Positions 35,561-47,909 of a DNA stretch of 64,000 nt are shown piece after piece. Source of the DNA: Cocos nucifera. Lineage: Eukaryota; Streptophyta; Magnoliopsida; Arecales; Arecaceae. The translations under genes were made by a program, and so were the position numbers. The notes beneath the pieces were generated by a model. That model did no database searches and was not told the origin of the DNA. It was given only the letters and a program-made list of their open reading frames with translations. The stretch covers positions 845,136 through 909,135 of the forward strand of contig QRFJ01001028.1 in the NCBI GenBank assembly GCA_006176705.1. Direction: 5' to 3'. How positions within the stretch are numbered: the first letter of the stretch is position 1; every line of letters begins with the position of its first letter.

Positions 35561-36400
35561 TGTGAGCTCAAGTATGATATTTTCAAACCTTGAAAGTAGG
35601 TGGAAAGAAAGCAAGGAGCGAATAGAATCAACCATCGAAAAGTTTTGGCAAATACTTCAGAAGAGCTGGTTTGGATCCTGTCAGAAGAGCCAGCCCGAGC
35701 TGTAAAAAATCCAGCCCAAATCCTGAGAGAGCTGGCTCTAGCAGAAGTTCAAAAAGCATATCTAGTTGATACGCTAGAAGAGCTGGCTCGATTCATGCCA
35801 GAGTCAGTCCGAGTAGAAGCCGAGCCAGCTTGAACCCTGAAAGAGCCAACTCGAGCAACAGAACAGAGAGTGATAATTCGGGCTCTTGCAGAAGACATTA
35901 CCGTCGAGCCGATCCGACTACTGATCGAGCCAGCTCGAGCTGTGAACAGAATATAATGTGGTTTCTATTCTGACCTGGGATTGGATTTAATTCTAGGAAC
36001 TTAGGACCTTGGTTTGTAAAATCCTAAGGGGCAAACCTGTGGATTGGACTAAAATTTGTCCAATGGATGTGTACATGGGAGACATGGGTGTACATGGGCT
36101 CGGAAAGTGCATCACATTAGGTTAGCTAGGGAAGTTTTTTAGGTTGGATCTTATTTGATCAGGTATATATATTCTGTACTAAGTTTTATAAACCAATCAT
36201 GAAATCAATACAAGCCTTTTCACCCTAAAAAATCTCTCTTTCTCTCACGTTCTCTCCCTTTTCTCCACGTCCTAGGGTTTGCTAGGATTTCAACAGAAAG
36301 GCCATCCCTTTTCTTGGATCCTTATTATTGTTTCTGCAATCATTAAGTAGCAAGGATTATTTCCAACAGATTGGTATCAAAGTAGTCATTTAGACCAACA
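35561..36400 (+). repeat. 3' LTR of the copia element
   Basis: TGTGAGCTCAAG to GACCAACA, 840 bp, preceded by the purine-rich AAGATGGAGAT. Near its end (36,371) it contains TTGGTATCAAAG, one base different from the primer-binding site at 31,338. Confidence 0.9.
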
Positions 36401-36405
36401 TAATA

Positions 36406-38690
36406 ACCAAAGAACAAAATTTGCTCCTAGACATTATAGATAACATTACAAATCCAGAATTAAGAAAAGAATATCTTCTCAAGCTCAACGAATCTATTAA
36501 TAAAGATATGACAAAGTAGAATCAACAAAAAATTATAACTTAAATAATATATTAGAAAGATTCAAAAATAATGAAGAAAAAACTATTAGACTTCAAGATT
36601 TGTAGAGAGAGATAAACCAGATGAAAATAGAAACAAACTTAATAAAATCTCAGATTAAGCAAATGAAGGAAATAGAAGAAAGGGAAACTAAAAAAGATGA
36701 TCAAAATTTCTTAGAAACTTTTTCCCAAATTACAATTCAACAATGGTATATTAAAATTATAATAGTGGTTGGAGATGACTTCAAATTAGATATGCTTGCT
36801 TTGATTTACATAGGCAGATTCAAACTGTATATAAGAGAGTTTAATTCTTACCAAGAATTTTGAAAAAAACCAAAGAGAAGTTAATATAGCAAGTGGTTAG
36901 GAATTGAAGATCAAATACAAACTAACTAAAACCTTTGTTTGTAACCAGAAAATCTATCTCAAGACATCATTGATTGGTAAAAAATTTAAACAAAGTAGCA
37001 ATATTAGGGACAACATTTTTAAGCTTAATAAAACCCTTCTGGGTGGATGATGAAGAATTAAAACTCAACTTTTTGGGCAAAATCTAGTTTTTTCCTTCAT
37101 TTATCAACCTTACTCTAAATAATTAGGGACCATAAAAACTCTAACAATTAATCAGATAAATAGGAAACAAAAGCAATTAGAGTATTTAAAAGAAAAATGA
37201 TAGAAGAACAATTACAAAATCCATCAATAATAGAGTAGATACAAATGTTCAAAGATAAAATTCAAGAAACTGCCTACTCTAATCTCCTAAATGTATTTTG
37301 GGAAGAAAAAAATATGCAGTAGATTTGCCTTATGAAAAAGACTTTAGCAAAAGAAAAATTCCAACAAAAGAAAAACTAATATAAATAAACAAATAAATGC
37401 TAGAATACTGCAAAAAGAAATTTAAAAACTCGCCTCAAAAAATTTAATTAGACCCAGCAGCTCTCCTTAGAGCTATACTACATTCTATGTTAAGAAAAAT
37501 GCTGAAATCGAAAAAGGAGCACCTAGGTTAATTATTAATTATAAACCTCTCAATAATGCCTTAAAATGGATAAGATATCCTATTCTTAATAAGAAATATT
37601 TACTAAATAGAGTCATTGAAGGAAAGATTTTTTCCAAATTTGACATGAAGTATAGGTTTTGGCACATCTAGATTAATGATAAAGATGGATACAAGATGGT
37701 TTTTACTGTACTATTCGGACAATATGAATGGAATGAAATATTATTTATATTAAAAAAATTCTCTTTCTAAATTTTAAAGAATTATGAATGAAATCTTTAA
37801 TCCATATACAAAATTCATTATAGTCTATATTGATGATGCTTTAATATTTTCTACATCAATAGAACAATACTTTAAGCACTTACAAATATTTTTAGAAGTA
37901 GTAATAAAAAATAGTTTAGTATCATCAAAGTTTAAAATGGAACTATTTCAAACAAAGATAAGATTCCTAGAGGGTATGATATCCTATATGGTACTATTAA
38001 ACCAATACAACATGCAATTGAATTTGCTGGTAGATTTTCCAGTATAATGTTAGAAAGAAAATGACCCCAGAGATTCCTAGGAAGCTTAAACTATATTTCT
38101 GACTATTATAAAAGTTTAAAATCCATAACAAAACACTTTATAGAATGCCTTAAGAAAAACCCATCTCTATGGATGGATAAACACATCCAAATAATCAAAA
38201 TGATTAAAAAATAAGTAAAGACATTGCTTTACCTATACTTAGCAAACCTAGAAGCCTTCAAAATAGTAGAAACCAATGCATCTAAGATTGGGTAAGGAGG
38301 AATCTTCAAACAAAGATAAAATAATCTAGAACAATTAGTTCAATATACCTCAAGAATTTGGAATACTAGACAACAAAAATATTCTACAATTTAAAAACAA
38401 ATCTTAGCAATTATTTTATATGTTTTAAAAACTTATAGTGATTTATTAAACTATAAATTTTTGTTAAGAGTTGATTGTCAATCTACAAAATTTATTCTTC
38501 AAAACAATGTTAAAAATTGGCATCTAAATAAATTTTTGCTAGATGGTAGGCTATTCTATCATTCTTTGATTTTGATATCCAATTTATTAAGGGGCAAGGG
38601 AATTCTCAATCCTAATTATCTCTTACTAGGAATTCTTGCAGGGAAGCCTAAATCAACATGCCTCTTAAAAAACCTTTAGATCTTAACCTA
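36406..38690 (+). pseudogene. Endogenous pararetrovirus remnant, part 3 (protease-RT-RNase H)
   Basis: After a Lys/Glu-rich stretch (36,406-36,720), a degenerate protease-like segment lies at about 36,720-36,870; its active-site triplet is no longer readable. The reverse transcriptase spans about 37,440-38,060 with the catalytic tetrad YIDD at 37,826-37,837. An RNase H-like segment follows to about 38,690 and includes the open stretch 38,461-38,679. The single polymerase order without integrase points to a pararetrovirus, not to Ty3/gypsy. Frameshifts and more than a dozen stops make it non-functional. Confidence 0.65.
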
Positions 38691-40190
38691 TCACCAATAC
38701 AAAAACAAACAAAATCCATTTATGCCCAATCCTCTCAAAAGACACCAATAACAACTTCACTAACAATAGCTCCCCTAACATCAAAACCCTTAACTTGATA
38801 CAAGATAGTAATTACCCAAGAAGAACAACCACAATCTCAACAACCTTATCATCCATTCAAACTTACTAAACAATTAGCACACATAGCAAAGGCTAATCTC
38901 ACCTTAATGGGATTGGAAGTTTTTTAAAAAGTTATTGCAGAAATTACTCACAAAAATTTATAGCAATTAGACTTGAAATAAAAATAGGTGATTAGGATTG
39001 CTAACCCAACACCAATCCAAAAAAAATTATCCAAAAAGAACTATACCGAGTATTTTGAAAAAACAAGTACAAATGATTTTAACCATTGAGGATGAGTATT
39101 TGGCAAAAACACCAAGGAAACTAGCTGAAAATTTTTTTCAATGAAATTAGCATTTTCAACCAAAAGACTTGCAAAAATCTCAAAAATTTTACGAATTCAT
39201 TTTAATAGATATTGATTCAATTGGCATTAAACATTATAGAGATAAAATAAATCCTTTTGAAATTATCCATTTAATGGTTCAAATTCTCAGGGTTATGACT
39301 CCATCCATGTGGGGTGATCAACCCAATAGCAACAAAAAACTTTCTCAAGATTTTAGTCCCTGGAACTTTAATTACTGGGATTACCAAAATGCTTGGTATC
39401 TTGCTTTTCTTTTCCAAAATCAGAATTACAAGCACTCCAAGCTCTTCTATTTCAAATACGGAGTTGCTTACCAATTTTCTTATTAATTTTCACACTGGTG
39501 GGACTATTATGGTCCTATTAGTGATATTCTTACTCCTTTAGTTCTAGAAGGCTTTGAAATCCTTCAACAAAATGCATCCTTATCAATCAAAAACCAAAGA
39601 TTTCCTATCCTTCTTAACTTCTTTTTTCAATTAACTTTATCAAATTCTCAATTGGGAATATACATTTATTCAAAACTATCCATTGACAAATATTTTAAAA
39701 AGAAAATATAAAGTAAAATGATAGCAAGAATTCAATCCTAAAAAGATCACCAAACCAAAAGTCCTAGAATAGCTTTTCCATTATTCTCATCAAGTTCCAG
39801 TAATAGATCCTTCAGTCACCTGATTTTTACAACAAAAGTCTACTACAAGCTCCAAGTTAGCAGTAACAAAATAAAAATTAGAATAGAAGAAACTATTACT
39901 TGAAACTTTATCAAAATTAGAAGATGAAAATGATGATGAAGAACAAGCGACTGACAAAAGCTCATCCATAGAATATGCCCTCAGTATAGAAAAAGAAGGC
40001 TCACTATTCTCAACTATGTAATACAAGTATGAAATATAAGTCTATCCACATAAGCTCTGTCAAGGCCACTATTAAATTCTACCAACATTGGATTCCATTT
40101 ACATACACAAGCTCCATCAATGGAGCATCGGATTCTACCAACATTGGATTCTACCAGCAAAACTGACAAAACCTACAAAAGTAGCACCGA
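38691..40190 (+). pseudogene. Endogenous pararetrovirus remnant, 3' coding region
   Basis: Downstream of RNase H, a further plus-strand reading is partly open (39,169-39,486, rich in Tyr, Asn and Phe). Its function is not assigned. Between 40,076 and 40,163 the phrase TTCTACCAACATTGGATTC is repeated. The boundary to the Helitron remnant lies somewhere in 40,050-40,200 and is not marked by a clear target duplication. Confidence 0.4.
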
Positions 40191-40997
40191 CATTGCAAAG
40201 CTATCCTACAATCTTAAACAATCCCGCTGATCCACCATTTTGGCTTTCTTATGGCCCAAATTTTATCCTTAAGATTCCATACTGATTTCATAGCGAATTC
40301 ATTATATATTAAGTCACAAGCATCTTCATATACTTTAGTGGTCTGCAATTATTTTATGAATATCATTTTTTCCACATCATTTCTATTAAGAATGGATGAT
40401 AAAGTTTAATTTCCATGATATGTAATTGTATTCATATATGAAAGATGCACTAAAAGATGGTTGATCATAGGTTCTTGAAAATGGATATTAAACTACAATA
40501 ATCTCCATATAGCTTTATATGATGATAGATACCTATAATCAAGATAAGTTTTGACCTCATCAACTTGTTCATATTATTTTTCTCCAGTATTATCATCCAC
40601 TAAAATAATTTTTGTTTTTGCCACTTTTGTTCCATCAACACTTTTATTAACATATTTAAATAGATATTTAATTATTCTAAATTTTTTGCACCATTCAACT
40701 TTAATATGCGCTTGATAACATATTATCAAATCTAGATTATGGGAAATAATAAATCCATTATCGAGTTTAACTCTATTTTTGACTACCAATTATCTGTTAT
40801 CTCTTTTTTTATAAATGGCATCATCGATTGTTGTCTCCGTCTGAAATTTCTTAGGAAAATGTTTCAAACAACGACCTTTTAACATACAAGGTGAGTTGTA
40901 TTTATAAACTCCATATGATTCATGCATTATAAATTTCGTAACTGCTTCATATCCAATCATATTATTATCTTCATCAGATATTTCCATACATATTATA
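40191..40997 (-). pseudogene. Helitron Rep/helicase-like protein, downstream half
   Basis: Minus-strand reading starts right at the B2 boundary with SDEDNNMIGYEAVTKFIMHE, then SPCMLKGRCLKHFPKKF, then LDNGFIISHNLDLIICYQAH and EWCKKFRIIKYLFKYVNKS. After a stop it goes on through YLDYRYLSSYKAIWRLL and a worn stretch to about 40,200. These are hallmark phrases of plant Helitron proteins, between the Helitron-like N domain and the PIF1 helicase. The helicase itself is absent. Three or more stops disable it. Confidence 0.8.
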
Positions 40998-41002
40998 GAG
41001 TT

Positions 41003-42215
41003 TGTTGGGGATAAACTCCGCTCTTATCGAAGTCCAGTCTGATGATCAGCCTAATGCAATTGGCAGTCATGAAAGAGCTCCAGCGGCTAAGCCTTAGCCA
41101 AACTCCTTCAACCGATCGAACTCTCCAGCGGCCAAACCCAATCGAACTCCTTCAACTGACCGAACTTTCCAGCAACTAAGTCCAGCCGAACTCCTTCAAT
41201 CGACCGAACTCTCCAGTGGTCGAGCCCAGTCGAACTCCTTCAACCAGCCAAACTCTCCAGTCGTTGAGTCTTAGGCGTATGTCTTCAACCGATCGAACTT
41301 CTCAGCGATCGAGCTTCAGTCGGACTCCCACGAGAGCCGAACTCTCTCCGCACTCCTTCAGTCGGATGCCTACAGAAATCAAACTCTTTCCAAACTTTTC
41401 CTTCGGTTGGACTTCTCCAGGAGTCGGACTCCTTTCAGACATCTCCTTCAGTCGGACTTCTATGGAAGCTAGACTCCTGGATCCCTCCTTCAGTCGGACG
41501 CCTATAGAAGCCAAACTTTTTTCAGACTTTTCCTTTGGTCGGACTTCTTCAGGAGCCGGACTCCTTCCAGACATCTTCTTCGATCAAACTTCTATGGAAG
41601 CCGGACTCCTGGATTCCTCCTTCAGTCGGACGCCTATGAGAGCCGAACTCCTTTTGGGCTCCTTCAGCTACCATTCCTCCCGGGCGATCCTCTCTAGTCG
41701 TATTTCCTTTGAGAGTCCGAACTCTTCCGAAATGGATATATATCAAAGCTCTTCAACCCTCTATGCGGTCCTAAGTAGCTCAGTATCGGACGGCTGTGGC
41801 CATTACCATCAGTTCGCTATAGGCGACAGCGGCTCGCTACCGGGCGGCAATGGTTGTCACCATCAATCTATTGCAGACGGTGCCTTCCTTCATGACTAAC
41901 TTTATCAGACCTCGAACGGTCCGCTATCAGACAGCTGCAACTATCACCATCAACCCGCTACAAGCTCCGTCTATAAAAAGAGATCCTTCAGATATGCTTT
42001 CTCTAAGCTCTAAGCTCTTTCCTCTAAAACTCTATCGAACTCATTCCTGAACACTCCATTTTTGTTGATCAGAAGAGCTGACTTGATCGTCGGAGGGTCC
42101 TATTGGAGCCACCACCATCGACTCTGGATGAAACTTTATTTTATAGATCACTAATGGTGACCTCATCCTCCTCCACTCTAGCTCATCCCGACGTCAATCA
42201 GATTCTGCGATAATA
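41003..42215 (+). repeat. 5' LTR of B2
   Basis: TGTTGGGGATAAACTCC to CTGCGATAATA. The minisatellite of CTCCTTCAGTCGGAC-like and CTTCAACCGACCGAACTCTC-like units covers about 41,090-41,690. TATA box at 41,972. The 227-codon frame inside is minisatellite read-through. Confidence 0.9.
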
Positions 42216-42235
42216 GAATTAGCGCTAGAGGAAGG
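42216..42235 (+). other. Primer-binding region of B2
   Basis: GAATTAGCGCTAGAGGAAGG directly follows the LTR and is shared with B1 (23,904). Confidence 0.5.
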
Positions 42236-42347
42236 ATCCTCTACCTCTAAGATTTTCTTATTCTTAAAGGAGTGCTTAACGATGACCTCTCTCTCTCCTC
42301 TCTAAAGATCTCTCTTCTTCCTCTCTAGAGTTCTTTTTCGAAAGAAA

Positions 42348-43914
42348 ATGCCTCCCAGAAGAGCTTCGATTCGACGATCGACGGCCTTCATAGCCCGATC
42401 CCATCCAGATCCATCTGCTCCCACTCTAACCTCGGCAACTCAGATTCCACCTGTAGCTGTGGTAGATGCAGAGTAGTTCAATCTGCTTGTCCAGCAGGTT
42501 CATGGCCTTACAGAGGTGATGTAGGTCATGCATCGGCAGATCTCGGCATCAGCTCGATCGGTGCAGAATTCTCCAGAGTCCTGTGGTCCGATCCAGGAAT
42601 GGCCGACTTAGGCTACTCGACCTCCGATCTTCGGAAGAGAGAAGCAGAGGATGGAGGGCCCCTACTCGGACCACGACTCGATCTAGGGGGAAGCTTCGCA
42701 TTCATTCCACCAGAAAACCTTCGAGATCAAAGATCATGAAGATTTCTTGGATCAAAGGCTCTTAGAAATAAGCCGACGAATCGAAGAACTCCGTCACACT
42801 CCCCCCTCACACGATAATGATATTTGTACTGATCCTCCTTTTTTATAAAAAATTATACAGGAATCGATCCCACCGAACTTCAAGCTCCTATAGTTTGAGA
42901 GTTACGATGAGACCATCGATCCAATCGATCATCTAAAAGTTTTTCGGATAATGATGTTGCTCCATGGTGCGTCAGACACTATTTTGTGGTGGGCTTTTCC
43001 CTCTATCCTTAAGGAAGCCATTAGGAACTGGTACTCGGTGCTTAAACCGAGTACCATCTTATCGTTTGATCAGATGAGCCATCAGTTCGTAGCCCACTTT
43101 ATCAGCAATCGATGTCCGCACCAGAGTTTGAATTCTCTGATGACCATTGGAGGTCCATCCGAACTTATGTCATCCGATTTAATGCTGCCGCATTGGAGGT
43201 CCAGAACCTAGATCAATCAGTTGCCATGGCCGCTCTCAAGGATGGCCTCCAAAAGAATGATTTGCTGTTCTCCCTGAAAAAAAGTATCCTAGGAACTTTG
43301 CTGACATGCTAGCTCGGGCTGAAGATTATGCCTGATCTAAAGAGGCCTTTAAGGCTAAGGACGATGAAGTCGGTGGTAAGCGGCGAATCGACGGATCGGA
43401 TAGACCCACCGAAGAAGAAAAGTCGAGTGAAGCTCGGTCGCATTTTCGAACTCCTTCTGGGCGTAGGCGAGCCCGAACTCCCCCTCGGGCTCGGGGGTGG
43501 GGAAGCCCCGATGGAAGGGCATGCTGAGGTTTTCTCCAACGAAGATTTCACAACTACGCCTTCCTTAATGCTCCAAAAGCCTAAGTGCTGATGAAAATCA
43601 TGGAACAACTTCCAAGATCAGAGAGGATGCATTCCTATCCCAACAAGCGTAATTCCAACAAGTTCTATCCTTATCATCGTGACCACGGTCACGACACCAA
43701 GGAATGCATCCAACTCTAGGATGAGATCGAAGAGCTCGTCAGGCGAGGTAGACTTAGCCGATTCCTATGGAGATGGTCTGAAGGGTAGGAAGATCGATCG
43801 AGGATGTTACCACCGAGGGGGGAAGACCAATAAGAAGATCGGCTGCCTCTCGACGTCATCAATACTATCTCGGAGGGACTTCAGCAAGGGAAGGCTAGCG
43901 GATCCGAAGGATCG
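42348..43914 (+). pseudogene. gag of B2 (broken)
   Basis: ATG at 42,348 begins MPPRRASIRRSTAFIARSHP. The capsid part (about 42,860-43,330) shows MMLLHGASDTILWWAFPSIL, FDQMSHQFVAHFISNRCPHQ and NQSVAMAALKDGLQKND-like sequence. A small deletion at about 43,140 shifts the frame. The knuckle reads YPYHRDHGHDTKECIQL at 43,665-43,715, its first Cys replaced. A Gly/Pro-rich linker leads into pol with no clear gag stop near 43,900. Confidence 0.82.
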
Positions 43915-45354
43915 GTGAAAAAATGGAGGACCGAGAAACCCGTGATCTTTACCGAGGTGGATGCCCAGGGAGTTCAGTTTCCGCATAATGATGCGGTTGT
44001 AATCTCTTTGAACATTGCCGACTATGATGTATGCCGCATTTTAGTGGATAATGGAAGATTGACCGACATATTATTTTACGATGCTTTCTTGAAAATGTCC
44101 TTACCCAATGATCGCTTGGGGCCTATGAATTTTTTGCTGATAGAATTCACTGGCAATGCTGTACCAATTGAGAGTATAATAACTTTGGCTGTGATCATAG
44201 GGCAACGTCCGAAATTGGCTAAGGTGCAAGTTGATTTTTTGGTCGTAAGGACTCTATTCATCTATAATGCTATTCTCGGTCGATCTGATCTAAACGCACT
44301 TCGGACGGTGGTGTCAACCTACTATTTGAAGATGAAGTTTTTGATAAGTTACGAAATTGGAGAGGTTAGGGGAGATCAGGCTCTGGCAAGGCATTGCTAC
44401 TCAATCGTCCTACATAAGGAAGGGTGGTCCAACTTTTATCTTGTTGATGGACTGGATGTCCGCGATGATCTCACTGAGGAGTGGGGTGAGCCTATGGAGG
44501 ACCTCGTCTCTGTACCCTTAAATGATGGGAACATGGAGCATGTGGTGCAGATCGACTCTAACTTGGGAGATGAGGTTCGGGAGCAACTCGTTGCCTTCCT
44601 CAAGCGGAACGCGGACGTCTTTGCCTGGACCCCAGCGGATATGTCAGGAATCGATGCTGAGATCATGGAACATCGGCTGGCCGTTGATCCTAAGCATCGA
44701 TCGATAAAAGAAAGGAAGCGCCACCACATCTCGGAGAGACAGAAAGCAATCATCGAAGAAGTAGACAAGCTTCTCAAAGTCGGATTCATCCAGAAGGTTA
44801 ATTATCTGATTTGGGTCTCAAACATGATCCTCGTCAAAAAGGCGAACAATAAGTGGAGGATGTGCATCAACTTCAAAAAGCTGAACAAGATCTATCCGAA
44901 GGATAGCTACCCTCTATCTAGGATTGATCAATTGATAGATGTGACCTCGGGCCACGAGCTTCTTACCTTCATGAATGCCTTCTTCGATTATAACCAGATA
45001 CGAATGGCACCTGAGGACGAGGAGAAAATCGCTTTTATTACTGACAGCGGTCTTTATTGTTACAGGATCATGCCCTTTGGACTCAAAAATGCAGGGGCAA
45101 CATACCAGTGTTTGGTCAATAAGATCTTCAAAGAGTAGATCGACTGCAACATAGAGGTGTACGTGGATGACATGCTCGTCAAAAGTCGAGTTTCTATAGA
45201 CCATCTTGCTGACCTTGAAGAGACCTTCGGTGCACTCAGAAAGCACAAGATGAAATTGAACCCGACCAAGTGCGCCTTTGGTGTGACCTCCGAAAAGTTT
45301 CTGAGGTTTATGGTGTCGAGGTGCGGGATTGAAGCAAACTCTGAGAAAGTCTGA
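43915..45354 (+). pseudogene. Protease and reverse transcriptase of B2
   Basis: Protease: VQFPHNDAVVISLNIADYDV then VDNGRLTDILF at about 44,043, catalytic Asp present. RT: KRHHISERQKAIIEEVDKLL (44,718), MCINFKKLNKIYPKDSYPLS (44,862) and FMNAFFDYNQIRMAPEDEEK (44,970), where A has FMDAFSGYNQI, so the first catalytic Asp is Asn here. YVDDMLVKSR is at 45,160. Stops: TAG at 45,136 where A has CAG, and TGA at 45,352. The enzyme would copy the RNA to DNA; this copy cannot. Confidence 0.9.
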
Positions 45355-45864
45355 GCCATTCAGAAGATGACCACTCCGAAAATGATCAAAGAGGTCCAGC
45401 ATCTGATTGAAAAAGTGGCATCCCTAAATTGCTTCATTTCAAGATCGATCGAACGATGTATGCCCTTCTTTCGAGTTCTCAGACAATCAAAGAACTTCTA
45501 CTGGACAGCGAAGTGTCAACGGGCATTCAAAGAGCTTCGAAACTATCTCGGCTCACCTCCACTGCTGACAAAGCCTGAATTTGGAGAGGAATTATTCCTA
45601 TATCTAGCAGTCTCCTCGGTGGCCCTAGCGGCAGTCTTGGTCAATGAAGAAGTGAAGATGCAGCGATCGATCTACTATGTAAGTCGGATCCTGAGGGATG
45701 CGGAGATCAGGTACTCTATGCTAGAAAAACTGACTTACTCTTTTCTAATTGCTGCCAAGAGACTTCGATCTTATTTTCAGGGGTACATCATAACAGTCCT
45801 CATGGACCAACCAATAAAAGTAGTCCTTCACCGAACGAACGCTTCCAGGAGAATCGCAAAATAA
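45355..45864 (+). pseudogene. RNase H (first) of B2
   Basis: An open stretch from IQKMTTPKMIKEVQ to ASRRIAK, ending in a TAA at 45,862. It contains the usual Ty3/gypsy connection and RNase H segments: FFRVLRQSKNFYWTAKCQRA, LYLAVSSVALAAVLV, YYVSRILRDAEIRYSMLEKL and MDQPIKVVLHR. The stop falls at the same codon as the TGA in A (4,553). Confidence 0.85.
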
Positions 45865-46524
45865 ATGATCGAGCTCACAAAGTTTGACATCAACTATCGA
45901 TTTCGACCGTCGATCAATGCCCAGATATTGGCAAATTTTGTGTTAGAATGTACCATTCTAGTTGAAGCCGAGCTTGAACAGAACGAGACCGATGCCCTAT
46001 TATCGCGGCCGAACCTCCCCAAGAAAAGTGCCGACCTTTTCGATGGCTTTTGGGCTCTGCACGTGGATGGTTCATCCAACTTCACTGAAGCTGGTGCGGG
46101 GTTGATCTTGGTCAGCCTCAAGGGAGTTGTCACCGAGTATGCACTATGCTTCAAATTTTCTGCGACCAACAATAGGGTCGAATATGAAGTGCTGATCGTC
46201 GGATTAAAAATAGCAAGAGAATTAAAAGTAGATCGACTTCAAGTCTACAGCAATTCTCAGTTAGTGGTCGGCCAAGTTAATGGCAGCTACGAAGCGTGGA
46301 AGGAAAGCATGGTGAGATACCTTGAAAAAGTGAAGGATTTGACTCTGACCTTCGACAGTTTCTACATTCATCAGATTTCGAGGGTAGAAAATGCAAATCT
46401 TCTCTCCAAGTTGGCCACTTCAGCCCCAGTCGAACTGCCCAAAGAAGCATTTTTGGAGACTCTGAAGTGCCCAAGCCCAAGAAAATCCCAGGTCATTCTG
46501 CAGATGGAATTCGAACCGAGCTAG
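45865..46524 (+). pseudogene. Second (archaeal-type) RNase H of B2, active site damaged
   Basis: 219 codons, same length as in A. LHVDGSSNFTEAGAGLILV keeps the first Asp (about 46,063) and RVEYEVLIVG keeps the Glu. The third acidic position is Asn (YSNSQLVVGQV, A has YSDSQLVIGQV). The last one is removed by a six-base loss (VENANLLSKLA against AENTRADLLSKLA). The fold is recognisable but catalysis is unlikely. Confidence 0.85.
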
Positions 46525-47716
46525 ATTGACCCGTTGGTCACCTACCTCAAGAAGGAAGTCCTTCCTCATGACTCGAAAGAAGCTCAAAAACTTAGGAATC
46601 AAGCCTTCTGGTATGTTTTGTATGAGGGCAGGTTGTATAACAGGTCGTACTCACTCCCACTGCTAAGATATCTCTGACCTTCAGAGACCGACCTCGCATT
46701 ATGGAAGGTACATGAGGGACTCCATGAAAGTCACGTAGGAGCTAGGTCCCTATCGCAAAAACTACTTTAGCAAGGGTACTATTGACCTACCTTATTTCAT
46801 GACTCCATGGAGTATATTAAGAAATGCGACCACTGTCAGAAGAACGCAAACATACAAAGACAGTCGGCCTCCGAGCTTACTCCGCTAAGTGTACCTTGGC
46901 CATTTGCGCAATGAGGAGTAGACATACTTGGCCCTTTTTTGATGGCGTCTGGACAGCAAAAGTTTCTCCTGATCGCAATCGATTATTTCATCAAGTGGAT
47001 CGAAGCCGAACCACTAGCGAAGATTACCGAGGCTAAGGTACAGAACTTTATCTGAAAGTCGATAGTCTATCGATTCGGTCTGCTCCAAATCCTTATAATC
47101 GATAATGGATGGCAGTTCGCTGGGGCGAGGTTCATCGAGTTCTATGAAAATCTAAACGTCTCCCACTACTTCACATTGGTGGCTCACCCACAGGCCAATG
47201 AAAAAGCTGAAGTGACCAATTGGACTCTGCTGCAAGACATCAAGATGAGGCTCGATAGAGCAAAGAAGGTCTGGGTGGACGAACTCTACCACGTCCTCTG
47301 GGCATACCGAACTACACAAAGATTGTCGATCGGAGAAACACCATTCGCCTTGGCCTTTGGTATGGAGGCAGTCATCCTGATTGAACTTAAACTCCCTTCA
47401 GCACGAGTCGTAGCCTTCAACGAGCCGCACAACCCACAGGACCTTAAAGTTAACCTTGATCTACTGAAAGAAAAAAGAAAGAAAGCCCACATCCAGATGG
47501 CAGCCTACAGACGGAAGGTGGTCTGGTACTACAACTTCAAAGTTAGAAGTAAGACATTTAGGGTTGGAGACTTAGTGCTCCGACGAGTCACCGTCTCTCA
47601 ACCTCAGAGCCAGGGGAAGCTCGCCCCAAACTGGAAAAGTCCGTATGAAGTGGTGGAAGTCATCTAGTCCAAAATTTATCGTCTGAAGGAGCTCGGAGGG
47701 ATAATACTTCCATGAT
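46525..47716 (+). pseudogene. Integrase of B2 (broken)
   Basis: Zinc half: VHEGLHESHVGARSLSQKLL (46,711-46,770) to KKCDHCQKNANIQRQ (46,820). Core: LLIAIDYFIKWIEAEPL (46,970), LIIDNGWQFAGARFIEFYE (47,094) and VAHPQANEKAEVTNWTLL (47,180). C-terminal part, open in one frame from 47,176: RVGDLVLRRVTVSQPQSQGK and LAPNWKSPYEVVEVI, stop at 47,665. Stops at Gln and Trp codons occur at 46,536, 46,676, 46,768, 46,784, 46,910 and 47,053. Confidence 0.87.
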
Positions 47717-47909
47717 CTTGAAACTCAAAAAATCTGAGGATGTATTACCAGTAATCTACCTTCAATAAAACTCCTTCATTTCAGCATTACTATTTCCTGG
47801 TGCAAGAACTACGTGATGATGGAAAAGAAATGACCGAAAGTGATCGTGTTGGAAATAGAAGAAGAACCTCATCCTAACATGAGCAAAGTCGAAGATCGAG
47901 CTTCGAGGT

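Larger units (their letters stand above)
30497..36400 (+). mobile_element. Ty1/copia retrotransposon (Tork-like), full length but dead
   Basis: LTRs 30,497-31,336 and 35,561-36,400 are both 840 bp. A perfect target duplication TAATA lies at 30,492-30,496 and 36,401-36,405. Order inside is primer site, gag, protease, integrase, RT, RNase H, the copia order. It sits in the pararetrovirus remnant, whose reading resumes at 36,406. The gag start (MASSTIKINFRKFDGNDN) resembles the Tork/Tnt1 group. Many stops, a changed protease active site and a changed RT catalytic tetrad show it is inactive. Confidence 0.93.

Noticed and set aside
21840..40190. Intact, potentially active viral genome
   Set aside because: Numerous stops, frameshifts, missing regions and two large insertions; only fragments remain.
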